Positions 45,076 through 53,842 of a DNA stretch of 64,000 nucleotides are shown here, piece by piece. Source of the stretch: Prostheceraeus crozeri. Its lineage: Eukaryota > Platyhelminthes > Polycladida > Euryleptidae. The stretch covers positions 1-64,000 of the forward strand of contig CAJQUW010007851.1 in assembly GCA_907163375.1 (NCBI GenBank). The letters run 5' to 3'. The notes under the pieces are model-generated. The model was not told the DNA's origin. It did no database searches and saw only the letters and a program-made list of their open reading frames with translations. Position numbers and translations under genes: made by a program. The stretch's first letter is position 1, and each line of letters opens with the position of its first letter.

Positions 45076-45768
45076 TTAATAGTCTGAGAACATGTATTTC
45101 CTAGGAGGAGCTGTTTTACGTTTTCTTTTTACCAGTTTTAGTGGCGATGTAGATCTACGTCGAGTTCTTCCTCTTGTTTGCTTAGTGAGTGTGGGAGGGG
45201 ATGTAGCAGGTGACGTCTTAAACCAATTTGTTGGCATTTTCATCGCCTGAGGCATTGGAGTAGTAGCCACTGTTGAATCAAATTCTTTCAATGTCTCATT
45301 ATTTAAAGCAAATTTTGGTACATTATGCTTTTTCAATAGTTTAAGAAAGTATGACCAACCAGGTGGAGCATAGCCCTGACGGCGCTTTCTACGTGTCGCA
45401 TACTGAATCAAGTCTTCATAACGTGAAGCATCAATCACTTTATTTTCATCTGTAATGATTTCTCCTCTATCATTTACATTGAGATGGGGTTCAATACTGT
45501 TGAAAAGAGATATGGCATGTGCGCGAGATGCTAAAGGTGTAGCAGTCGATACAGAATCACGCATCTTATTCTTCAAGTTTTTCAATTGCTCAACAGTTTC
45601 CGATTGTAATAATACAGCACGATGTGGATCTTTGATGTGAACATTTTGCTGATAATCTATTTCTTTCCTATACATTTGATTTGCAAGAGGTTGCTTTACT
45701 TGCTGCATGGCAGTCAATTGTACATATTCATCCTGAGGAATAACAATCATGCGAGAATAAGAACTCAT
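45076..45768 (-). CDS. Conserved-type Polinton protein, function unknown
   Basis: 230 residues beginning MSSYSRMIVIPQDEYVQLTA. The central part has a predicted helical segment (ETVEQLKNLKNKMRDSV). A block RRKRRQGYAPPGWSYFLKLL follows, reminiscent of conserved Polinton proteins placed between ATPase and integrase. The C-terminus is basic and Pro/Thr-rich (TRGRTRRRSTSPLKLVKRKR). Its start overlaps the stop of the ATPase gene by four bases (ATGA). I cannot assign a role; a DNA-associated virion protein is one option. Confidence 0.65.
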   Translation of the reverse strand: MSSYSRMIVIPQDEYVQLTAMQQVKQPLANQMYRKEIDYQQNVHIKDPHRAVLLQSETVEQLKNLKNKMRDSVSTATPLASRAHAISLFNSIEPHLNVNDRGEIITDENKVIDASRYEDLIQYATRRKRRQGYAPPGWSYFLKLLKKHNVPKFALNNETLKEFDSTVATTPMPQAMKMPTNWFKTSPATSPPTLTKQTRGRTRRRSTSPLKLVKRKRKTAPPRKYMFSDY

Positions 45769-46430
45769 AGTTTGTAGATAATCATGGGAGTTTTCAAAAT
45801 ATCACTTCGAAATCTAAATTCTTCCGGACACTCTTGCGTAAAGTCAATGAATAAGTAACCGTATGGTTTTTCAGCAGCTGCTTGAAAAATTTCAATTAAG
45901 GCTTTTGATCCTCTGGGTGCAACTTGTCGCGCTAAAATTTCAAATTGACTTTTATCTCGCGGATTCTTGAAAATAGCATAATAGTGTGTATTCAGGTTTC
46001 GTGTACGAGCTTCTTTTCCATCAGGAAACAAATTTTGTGTAATATAGATGATAAAACACCTTTTATGGTGTGCTGCGCGAGTGAACATATCTGTAACATC
46101 TTTTGAATTCTTACTTTCTTTTAATAAATCATCCAATACAACAACATCATTAGACTGAAGTTTATCCACTGGAATAATTCCTTCATGTCGAATAAAGTTG
46201 CGACTTTGCAATTCCTGAAACAGCGACGGTTGATAAATACCATAACACCAAATCACTCGATTGATAGGTTCCTTAAACAACTCCCTTCTTTTATCCAATA
46301 AATTCAGCGTGAAAACAGTTTTACCTGCATGAGATGGACCTGATACAGTCAGAACTTTATCACATTGAAGTCTGAAATCCATTTTATTACTTTGAGATTC
46401 AACATTTGCATAATTAACGCTTAGAGCCAA
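45765..46430 (-). CDS. FtsK/HerA-type packaging ATPase (Polinton ATP)
   Basis: 221 residues. Walker A is GPSHAGKT (residues 31-38) and Walker B is VVVLDD (96-101), followed by a typical sensor region (CFIIYITQNLFPDGKEART). This family drives DNA into capsids in Polintons and related double jelly-roll viruses. The length matches Polinton ATPases (about 220-260). An alternative start, MDFRLQCD at 46382, would also give a complete domain. The gene overlaps both neighbours, by 17 bases upstream and 4 downstream. Confidence 0.92.
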   Translation of the reverse strand: MALSVNYANVESQSNKMDFRLQCDKVLTVSGPSHAGKTVFTLNLLDKRRELFKEPINRVIWCYGIYQPSLFQELQSRNFIRHEGIIPVDKLQSNDVVVLDDLLKESKNSKDVTDMFTRAAHHKRCFIIYITQNLFPDGKEARTRNLNTHYYAIFKNPRDKSQFEILARQVAPRGSKALIEIFQAAAEKPYGYLFIDFTQECPEEFRFRSDILKTPMIIYKL

Positions 46431-46770
46431 AGATATTACCCAATAGGTTGCCCACGGCAGGAGCTATCATTGGAAGTATTGCTGAAAGGAAACCGCCCTT
46501 TTGTGTTAGAGTTTTCCTCTTTCTTTGAAGGGCGACTTTAGGATTGGAGATGAAACGCAATTTCGTAGCATATCGCTTAAGTAACTTTCGTTGTTTTGGC
46601 GCTAATTTCTTCGTCCTCAACTTCCTCACATGAGAAATAATTTCACAAATGAATTTATCGTTAGCATGTCGTATAGCATTGTATCGCTGATTTGCTTTCA
46701 TTCGTCGGAGAGCTTGAATGGCTGAAGAAAACTTTTGACTTTTACGTTTCGTCATTTTACGTTTCGTCAT
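46414..46770 (-). CDS. Basic Gly-Gly-motif amphipathic protein
   Basis: 118 residues. A Lys/Arg-rich first part starts with a small internal repeat (MTKRKMTKRK). The C-terminal segment QKGGFLSAILPMIAPAVGNL reads as a protease site (KGG/F) followed by an amphipathic, membrane-active helix. This pattern is common in Polinton and adintovirus-like elements and resembles adenovirus pVI/pX. After cleavage by the encoded protease the peptide could help disrupt membranes; this is by analogy only. Confidence 0.65.
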   Translation of the reverse strand: MTKRKMTKRKSQKFSSAIQALRRMKANQRYNAIRHANDKFICEIISHVRKLRTKKLAPKQRKLLKRYATKLRFISNPKVALQRKRKTLTQKGGFLSAILPMIAPAVGNLLGNIFGSKR

Positions 46771-46821
46771 TTTCCGTGTTAGTCTTTGCTAAAACCTATC
46801 TTTACCACATTTGCATAGGTA

Positions 46822-47151
46822 CTAACTATTGCGACATAAGTGACACTCGAAATGAGCAATGTCACAGTGGTTACATTGGCAAAGTTGAATGCAATTACGT
46901 ATGAAACAGCGTTGACAAAAAGCATGCTTACATCTCTTGAAGATGCGCTTTTCATTTCCATCCTTTCGCTTACATACATCGCAACACATAGTTTCACCGT
47001 TACTGATGTCTATAGCAAGTCTTTTTGAAGATATGAATTTGCTAGCCTTTTCTAAATAATAGACGCATGTACAGAAGGAATATACTTCGAGAGTGAGCAG
47101 ACATAGCTCGAAAACCAGTTGTGCTACAATCAAGTACCACTGCATTTTCAA
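46822..47151 (-). CDS. RING-like zinc protein with N-terminal membrane segment
   Basis: 109 residues. Residues 3-33 are strongly hydrophobic (WYLIVAQLVFELCLLTLEVY), a signal anchor or membrane helix. The C-terminal half has ordered Cys/His pairs: CCDVC, CKHAFCQRC, then CQCNHC and CHLC, the spacing of a RING-HC finger (C-x2-C, C-x-H-x2-C-x2-C, C-x2-C). RING proteins usually act as ubiquitin ligases; membrane-bound viral examples remove host surface proteins, but here that is speculation. Its start overlaps the stop of the upstream gene by four bases (ATGA). Confidence 0.6.
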   Translation of the reverse strand: MKMQWYLIVAQLVFELCLLTLEVYSFCTCVYYLEKASKFISSKRLAIDISNGETMCCDVCKRKDGNEKRIFKRCKHAFCQRCFIRNCIQLCQCNHCDIAHFECHLCRNS

Positions 47152-47558
47152 TTTTTCTTTATGGAAACATGAATGTGAATATCTGAAATCGCTTCAATCA
47201 CTAGACTGCTACCATGATGGTTAGATGCGTTAAGACGTTCAGCAATTTTTATCATATGTCTTTTAAAAAATTCTTCGGGGTGATCTACCACTTCCATTGA
47301 ATAAGAAGCAAAATGGAAAGAGCGACTTTCCACCTCTTCCTTTCCAAAATGACTAAACTTAATTTTCGCAACTAATCGCGCCATGATAATGCTATCAGAG
47401 AATGTATTCATTAACTCTAGAAATAGAGTGCTAGCATCATCGACCACTGCTTCGATGTCGGTCTCATCTTTATGAAAATTTATCACATAATCTTGAACAG
47501 CTCCTTTTAAACTTTGCCTATGAAAACGTAATGTTCCGCAGTCGTTTGAGAAAGACAT
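47148..47558 (-). CDS. Stand-alone copy of the polymerase N-terminal domain
   Basis: 136 residues. It shows the same pattern as residues encoded at about 33550-33910 in the polymerase gene: MARLVAKIKFSHFG against MKALIYLKIKYVKIDHHTG, SFHFASYSMEVVDHPEEF against EFHIPSSPATEVVDCESW, and SSLVIEAISDIHIHVSI against SGLVFDGIETAMIKISL. It is therefore probably a duplicated domain without the polymerase. It could compete with the polymerase for a shared partner or serve as an accessory replication subunit. The similarity was read by eye and is moderate. Confidence 0.55.
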   Translation of the reverse strand: MSFSNDCGTLRFHRQSLKGAVQDYVINFHKDETDIEAVVDDASTLFLELMNTFSDSIIMARLVAKIKFSHFGKEEVESRSFHFASYSMEVVDHPEEFFKRHMIKIAERLNASNHHGSSLVIEAISDIHIHVSIKKN

Positions 47559-47645
47559 GATCGCCCTTTAACTAACCCATCCATTGCATGAAAACAACAA
47601 CTCTTCTCATAGTAACATTTATTGAATAACGGTAACAAGCATGCA

Positions 47646-48176
47646 TTATAAATCAATGGTTTGAAAGAGATAAAATAGATACAGCTGATAACTATCATAC
47701 AGCGAGCAATGATAACCATACAGGACTTTGGCAGTGTTGAGGTAAGGAGGAAAGAAGCATTGGTTATGAACGTAGCTACTACAACGAACAGACAAAATAG
47801 GAACACACAAATCCTTAAAACGTTTCGTGACTTCATGATAATGTTGATTCACTCTACTATCCCAAGGCGGGAGCAAAATATCATCAATGATGAGATTGGG
47901 AAATACTTTCCTCTCCTTACCAGGATTATTACAAAAGATGCGTATAACATTGAAAGCAGCTAACCATCGTTTAAAGTCAATAAGAAGAGCACTTTCACAA
48001 GAAAAGCCATAGTCTTGCAAATATTTCAGATTAAGTCCATGAATGTGTTTTCTCGCCCATTGATCAACATTGGGATCGCAGTTGGCATGTTGATGATAGA
48101 CACTAACAATCTGATATGTCCAATTGTTCATAGCAATAGCACTGAGCTCCTGTACAGGTTCACCCTCACAATCCAT
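47646..48176 (-). CDS. Possible DEDD-type exonuclease-like protein
   Basis: 176 residues starting MDCEGEPVQELSAIAMNNW, which has the D-x-E of an RNase H-like 3'-5' exonuclease at the very N-terminus. WARKHIHGLNLKYLQDYGF and ALLIDFKRWLAAFNVIRIFC follow, the order expected for substrate and second-strand segments of this fold. A later His (SSYVHNQC) could complete the site. I do not recognise a precise family, and the catalytic pattern is only suggestive. An AATAAA signal lies just downstream on the minus strand (47618-47623), suggesting a transcript end here. Confidence 0.4.
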   Translation of the reverse strand: MDCEGEPVQELSAIAMNNWTYQIVSVYHQHANCDPNVDQWARKHIHGLNLKYLQDYGFSCESALLIDFKRWLAAFNVIRIFCNNPGKERKVFPNLIIDDILLPPWDSRVNQHYHEVTKRFKDLCVPILSVRCSSYVHNQCFFPPYLNTAKVLYGYHCSLYDSYQLYLFYLFQTIDL

Positions 48177-48228
48177 AAAAATGATGATAGAAGCCTAAAA
48201 CGGAAATTTACACATCTAAGGAAACGTT

Positions 48229-48477
48229 CTATAACATATTACAAAATGAAGAATTACATCGATGCTTTTCACGACAAAATACGCAAATGATATGATGGCA
48301 ACGAAGAAGTAAAATGTATCTAATAAGACCACGTCTACGACACTCAAAGCACATAAGCGAATTGTCATAGGGTAGAGTTAGGAAAGGACTAGTAATTCTC
48401 CTTCTTTGATTTGCGTTTTGATGTAGCATTCTTCTCCGACTTGCGCTTCGTACCACTGCTGTTAAGGATTTGATCAA
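48229..48477 (-). CDS. Second RING-like zinc protein
   Basis: 82 residues at most; a start at MLHQNANQRRR is possible. It contains MCFECRRRGLIRYILLLRC, HHIICVFCREK and CNSSFC, that is C-x2-C, C-x-H, C-x2-C and a further Cys pair, a treble-clef or RING-like arrangement. It overlaps the 3' end of the neighbouring gene (48389-49003) in a different frame. It lacks the membrane segment of the other RING-like protein. The function is unknown. Confidence 0.4.
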   Translation of the reverse strand: MIKSLTAVVRSASRRRMLHQNANQRRRITSPFLTLPYDNSLMCFECRRRGLIRYILLLRCHHIICVFCREKHRCNSSFCNML

Positions 48478-49164
48478 TTATGTCGTCCACGTTGGGTGGT
48501 TTCGGAATATATAGGATGGATTCCATATGCATGGAGAGAGAGGCTATTTTATTATCCTTGTGTCGACCATAATATAGCCCATTCACTTTGAAAAGGATAT
48601 CCCAAGTACCTTCTCCGAACTCATCACATCTGATGGGTATTGAATGATCTCCCTCCTTCGTATAGTAAGTACACCAATGTGATGCCGGTAGGCAAATGTG
48701 ATTACCATCCCAAATCTTTCTATAGGGAGTATCCTTGTCATCTCTCGCCTTCCACTCTTGAGCAAGAGGAGTAGGAATGTCCATATTTAATGTCACGTAC
48801 TCCTCAATAATATCAAGTTGGTGGCGAATGTACGGACTCACGGGGATCAGTATGTAGTCCCCATACTGATTGTGCATTATCTTGACATCCGTGGAAGGGA
48901 GCATTCCCGTTTGGAGTACTACGCTATGATCATCATAACGCAAGGCTTGTTTAAATTTACGCTGTAGCGGTGTAGGATTATGTACCTTGGATGTTTCTTC
49001 CACTGGCCTCAGTTGTAGATGATCTGACCGTAGCGAACCTTGTAACGTTTGACCGCCATTTTGTCCTACTAGTGCAGCAGATGGAGTAGATGCCTGAAAA
49101 TGAAAAAAGATTGTATTAAGTTTACGTTCAAGGGAGGAGAGGGAGGGAAGTAGCGACTTACCAT
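48389..49164 (-). CDS. Right-end early-type gene, unknown product
   Basis: The main frame, 49003-48389 (204 codons), is preceded in frame by an exon reaching 49093. The ATG at 49164 stands alone before an intron (49094-49161, GTAAGT...TTTTCAG). The product begins with a Ser/Thr/Ala-rich leader, then a folded-looking core (VKIMHNQYGDYILIPVSPYI, RKIWDGNHICLPASHWCTYY) and a Lys/Ser-rich tail that could be a nuclear signal (KRKSEKNATSKRKSKK). I do not recognise the family. The gene start is built like that of the polymerase gene at the other end: the same promoter spacing, ATG-only first exon and a second exon starting GCATC.ACT. Confidence 0.6.
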
Positions 49165-49265
49165 TTTAGTTGGATAATAGAACAGGGAACTAGAGAGAGA
49201 GAAAATGTGCGTCCGTCACTCGTGTGATTCAACGATGGAATGATTCTCACTGTGGAAGGCTCGCT

Positions 49266-49312
49266 ATTTATAAAGAAATGCTTGATTCTCATTGGATGAT
49301 GATCCTCATTGG
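49266..49312 (-). promoter_or_regulatory. Right-end promoter: two CCAAT boxes and TATA box
   Basis: On the minus strand CCAAT starts at 49312 and 49295 (17 bases apart) and TATAAAT starts at 49272, 23 bases after the second CCAAT. This is the same geometry as at 32795-32842. It drives the gene starting at 49164. Confidence 0.7.
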
Positions 49313-50477
49313 ACAATAACATCAAGCCGATTCCAAATCTGAAATCCGTTTTCCAATCCGATGCTTCGTTTTGAAGCTACAGCCCAAAACGTCCCAAATT
49401 CTAACTCTGTCGTTTTTCGCCAATGTCCCAAAATCTTAAATGGCGTCTCACATCTAAATGAAGACAGATAGGAACAAGCCGATTCTTTCACTGAATTTGT
49501 CTCACTCTTAGCTTTCAAACGAGCTATCGCACGACAAAATCCGTCCACTAGAAGCCAAAATCGAAGCAAGCTGTCCAGAGGGGGGGGGACGTCAGCGAAA
49601 ATTTTTCTCTCCGATTGACTTGAAACTCACCATACCGATGCAGAATTTCACGCTGAATCCGAATCTGGCCTCCGTTTTCTCATCCGATGCTTCGTTTTGA
49701 AGCTAGAACCCAAAACGTCCCAAATTCTAACTCTGCCTATTTTTCGCCAATGTCCCAAAATCTTAAATGGCGTCTCACATCTAAATGAAGACAGATAGGA
49801 ACAAGCCGATTCTTTCACTGAATTTGTCTCACTCTTAGCTTTCAAACGAGCTATCGCACGACAAAATCCGTCCACTAGAAGCCAAAATCGAAGCAAGCTG
49901 TCCAGAGGGGGGGGGACATCAGCGAAAATTTTTTTCTCTCCGATTGACTTGAAACTCACCATACCGATGCAGAATTTCACGCTGAATCCGAATCTGGCCT
50001 CCGTTTTCCCATCCGATGCTTCGTTTGGGCGCTACACACCAAAACGTCCCAAATTTTAACTCTGTTAAAATTTTGAAGAAAAATTTTTTCTCGCCGATTG
50101 AGCTGGAAATCACACCACAGATGCAGAATTTTACGCTGAATCCGAATCTGGCAGCCATTTCACCATCCACGACAACCTAGACGGTCGCCCACGTCAACCT
50201 GGACGGTCGCCCACGTCAACCTAGACGGTCGCCCACGTCAACCAGGCGGTCGGACCAACTCACCCGAGTCTCACACTCTGTCGTTGCAGAGGGGGGGGGA
50301 GTCAGCGAACATGTTGTGAACGTGAACCCACCTGGCCGGCACACCACGACAGACCACAACCTCTGTCGTTCCAGAGGGGGGGGGACTCAGACCCGAAGCA
50401 CCACGGCGGCCGACCACGACACTCTACCGTTCCAGAAGGGGGGGCGCCGGTCGAGTGTTTGTCACTTGCTTACTACT
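49310..50477. repeat. Polinton right terminal inverted repeat
   Basis: Reverse complement of the left terminal repeat, ending CTTACTACT directly before the GCCGTG duplication. It has the same G-run blocks (CCAGAGG followed by seven to nine G) and four copies of the 22-base unit at about 50165-50250. It begins right behind the CCAAT pair of the right-end promoter, so promoter and terminal repeat nearly touch. Confidence 0.93.
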
Positions 50478-50483
50478 GCCGTG
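50478..50483 (+). repeat. Polinton target-site duplication, right copy (GCCGTG)
   Basis: Exact copy of 21929-21934, immediately outside the right end. Confidence 0.95.
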
Positions 50484-51000
50484 ATTTTTAGGTGCACTTG
50501 TAATTGCTTTATTAACTACAATTTGTTGACACAACTTAGTACAGGCATTTTCAGCGATGTTCCTCTTTTCTATATCTTTTACATGTAGTTGTTTTTCTAT
50601 ATGCGTTTCGGACTGTACGATCATTATCGTATTTAAGATATTCGTCCTTCATTGCGTAAATGTCGCAAGTCATTTTTATCCTATCTGACCTTTCTATGCT
50701 GTGCTTCCTGCTGCAATAGAGTATGTAAAAATTGAGAGCTCGATATTCATCTGTCGTCCTTCTCCCATGTCAGCATTTGGATTTGGTGAAGCTATTCATT
50801 TTTGGAGTACCGCCTCCATTAAGCTTTCCACACGTGATGTACACGGCCCCTTTTTCCAGAGTTTTATGCACCATTTTCAGTAGCTTTCATATTTTGATGG
50901 ACATTTCTTGAAACAAAACATTGTTTTAATTGTCGTTTCACTGGTCATAGTTAGCGATTCAACAGACAATTCAATTTTGAAACAAAACCATCGAATAACT
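50484..51000. other. FB-A interior, right part, non-coding
   Basis: About 0.5 kb between Polinton and right satellite array. It continues the sequence broken at 21934. No reading frame or RNA is convincing. Confidence 0.6.
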
Positions 51001-52546
51001 GTTGTAGTTACTGTATAATAACCGGTATTTACCGGTCGTAGGAGTGCTGGAGTGTCGGAGAAGTGTGTGTTCAAACTCAGACTCGATTAGTAGAACACTC
51101 TTCCACCGGTTAGAGCACTGTACAAACTCATTTTCCATGTAGCACCAATTGATTTGTTCATAAATGGGCAGTATTCTTGTAGTTACTGTACAATAACCGG
51201 TATTTACCGGTCGTAGGAGTGCTGGAGTGTCGGAGAAGTGTGTGTTCAAACTCAGACTCGATTAGTAGAACACTCTTCCACCGGTTAGAGCACTGTACAA
51301 ACTCATTTTCCATGTAGCACCAATTGATTTGTTCATAAATGGGCAGTATTCTTGTAGTTACTGTACAATAACCGGTATTTACCGGTCGTAGGAGTGCTGG
51401 AGTGTCGGAGAAGTGTGTGTTCAAACTCAGACTCGATTAGTAGAACACTCTTCCACCGGTTAGAGCACTGTACAAACTCATTTTCCATGTAGCACCAATT
51501 GATTTGTTCATAAATGGGCAGTATTCTTGTAGTTACTGTACAATAACCGGTATTTACCGGTCGTAGGAGTGCTGGAGTGTCGGAGAAGTGTGTGTTCAAA
51601 CTCAGACTCGATTAGTAGAACACTCTTCCACCGGTTAGAGCACTGTACAAACTCATTTTCCATGTAGCACCAATTGATTTGTTCATAAATGGGCAGTATT
51701 CTTGTAGTTACTGTACAATAACCGGTATTTACCGGTCGTGGGAGTGCTGGAGTGTCGGAGAAGTGTGTGTTCAAACTCAGACTCGAGTAGTAGAACACTC
51801 TTCCACCGGTTAGAGCACTGTACAAACTCATTTTCCATGTAGCACCAATTGATTTGTTCATAAATGGGCAGTATTCTTGTAGTTACTGTACAATAACCGG
51901 TATTTACGGGTCGTAGGAGTGCTGGAGTGTCAGAGAAGTGTGTGTTCAAACTCAGACTGGATTAGTAGAACACTCTTCCACCGGTTAGAGCACTGTACAA
52001 ACTCATTTTCCATGTAGCACCAATTGATTTGTTCATAAATGGGCAGTATTCTTGTAGTTACTGTACAATAACCGGTATTTACCGGTCGTAGGAGTGCTGG
52101 AGTGTCGGAGAAGTGTGTGTTCAAACTCAGACTCGATTAGTAGAACACTCTTCCACCGGTTAGAGCACTGTACAAACTCATTTTCCATGTAGCACCAATT
52201 GATTTGTTCATAAATGGGCAGTATTCTTGTAGTTACTGTACAATAACCGGTATTTACCGGTCGTAGGAGTGCTGGAGTGTCGGAGAAGTGTGTGTTCAAA
52301 CTCAGACTCGATTAGTAGAACACTCTTCCACCGGTTAGAGCACTGTACAAACTCATTTTCCATGTAGCACCAATTGATTTGTTCATAAATGGGCAGTATT
52401 CTTGTAGTTACTGTACAATAACCGGTATTTACCGGTCGTAGGAGTGCTGGAGTGTCGGAGAAGTGTGTGTTCAAACTCAGACTGGATTAGTAGAACACTC
52501 TTCCACCGGTTAGAGCACTGTACAAACTCATTTTCCATGTAGCACC
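51001..52546 (-). repeat. Right satellite array: about 9 units of 175 bases (inverted)
   Basis: Reverse complement of the left array, with the same unit and the same variants. The large difference in unit number (about 38 against 9) shows that the arms expand or shrink independently. Confidence 0.96.
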
Positions 52547-52904
52547 AAGAAGGTTTCTGGAAAATCTTATCATTTTCTGAAAAAATCGGTTTTTGGCGGT
52601 TTTTACCGTTTGTTCGTGTAAGGAAAGTGCTGGAAGTTGCTGTACAAACTCAGTTTTTTGTTCTTGTATCTAAATTTTTCCGTCGGATTTTGCTGTACAA
52701 ACTCGCTAACTAGGTAGCACCAATACTTGCACCAATTTTTCGAATTTAAATTTGAATTTTGAAGGTGAAGGAGTTCGAATTTTGGAAAAATTTTTGTCTG
52801 TACAAACTCTGCGTCATCAGTAGTACCTATGCATGTGGTTTTCTATTCTGTACAAACTCTATTCGAAAAGTTGGTGTTGAAGTTGGTGCTAACTTCAACG
52901 ACAT
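52547..52904. repeat. FB-A right unique terminal segment
   Basis: Reverse complement of 12541-12896 with a few differences, ending GCTAACTTCAACGACAT. The 9-base duplication CTCTTTTAC follows at 52905-52913. Confidence 0.9.
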
Positions 52905-52913
52905 CTCTTTTAC

Positions 52914-53390
52914 TGCTCGCAAAAGATGGTCATTGAATTTTGGATGGTTGTCGGGCACTCTGTATTTTGCCCAAGTACTTTTGAAGTCAGAGTGCACACT
53001 TTCGAAAGGTTGTTCAGAATAGCACCCCAAACCCACTCCATGCTTCTCACAGAAATCTTCAATATGAAAAAATATTGCGTGCATTTTCGGAGTCACACTG
53101 ATTTTTATATTGTGGACCTCTTTCTTGACAGTGTGAATTTTGGAGGTGTAGTCAGATGCCAATTCTTTTGAAAAACAAGCACTGACGACTTCATCAAGAG
53201 CACGAAATGCTGCTATAAATTTCCTACAGTTGGCTGGACACTTTTCCTCCAGTACATCAACATGGCGAAGAATTTTTCGACAGGAATTGCCTGTAAAGCA
53301 GCCACCATGATTAGCCTCACGAGAAATGCTGAGCGATTCTGCCGACTCGGAGCAATCCGGCCACAACTTTGTTAGGGCTGTTTCAACTTT
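52914..53390 (-). pseudogene. Transposase-like gene 3' fragment of element X, cut by FB-A
   Basis: Minus-strand coding sequence for the C-terminal part of the X protein (SISREANHGGCFTGNSC, VTPKMHAIFFHIEDFCEKH, YSEQPFESVHSDFKSTW). It is nearly identical to the 3' end of the plus-strand gene at 55400-55870. FB-A has jumped into it; the last codons (KEYNSRHL and stop) lie on the far side at 12540-12511. It forms the inner part of the inverted ends of X and lacks an upstream coding region. Confidence 0.75.
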
Positions 53391-53842
53391 ATTGATCATG
53401 TGTCTTCCAAAGCGTTCATTCAGTGTACCTACATGTATCTACAAGAGCTGCACCGTGAAAGCCTGCTTGTTTATCATGGCTCGGAATAGATTTGATAGAA
53501 GAAACTTATGCTTTTCCACGACACTATTGTACAGTGCAGTCCATTGGTCTAGCTTTTCTTTCTGATTTATCATTAGCAATGCAATATAGTAGCTTTAATT
53601 CTGAATATCGTCGATCCGTCGCAAACTTATAAGCTTAATCATTTACTATCAATGCAGGACAAATTTCCAATGTCTATGTTCAAGTTTTCAAAATCCTGTC
53701 CCAACTAACTTGTGTGTCAGCGTTCGAGTGCAATGTGCATAGATATAAACATTCAACTGATATGCTTAATTAAAGCAACTATCGTCTTTATTGTATGGAT
53801 TACATTTGAAAATTTTTATCAATAATTTTGAATTGCTAAACA
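53391..53842. other. Centre of element X, no gene seen
   Basis: Between the inverted 3' fragment and the gene start no coding sequence is supported. It presumably contains the promoter of the X gene. Confidence 0.4.

Larger units (their letters stand above)
21935..50477. mobile_element. Polinton (Maverick) element, looks whole
   Basis: The inverted ends start AGTAGTAAGCAAGTGAC on both sides, match over about 1.1 kb, and are flanked by exact GCCGTG duplications. The span is 28,543 bases, about 22.4 kb without the FB-B insert in its left arm. Genes lie between 30699 and 49164: polymerase B, integrase, protease, packaging ATPase, capsid candidate, and accessory genes including TBP-like and PC4-like proteins. 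The near-identity of both ends and the open frames indicate a young copy; I noticed no obvious break in the core genes. Plus-strand genes lie mainly at the left and centre, and a packed minus-strand block runs from 49164 to 41570. Confidence 0.97.
12541..52904. mobile_element. FB-A: foldback transposon with satellite-filled inverted arms
   Basis: The inverted ends read ATGTCGTTGAAGTTAGCACC at 12541 and, reverse-complemented, at 52904. Each arm consists of about 355 bases of unique terminal sequence followed by tandem 175-base units. Exact 9-base duplications flank the element. Inverted ends made of tandem repeats with 9-base target duplications are the hallmarks of Foldback elements known from Drosophila. 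The native element is about 11.8 kb; a Polinton occupies 21935-50477. I see no transposase reading frame, so it is presumably non-autonomous. The motif GAGTTTGTACAG recurs four times in the left unique end and once in every satellite unit, which suggests a protein-binding site. Confidence 0.88.

Noticed and set aside
46779-46997. 72-codon minus-strand frame overlapping the RING-like gene
   Set aside because: Hydrophobic shadow frame; the overlapping frame has the ordered Cys/His pattern and the proper neighbour overlap.
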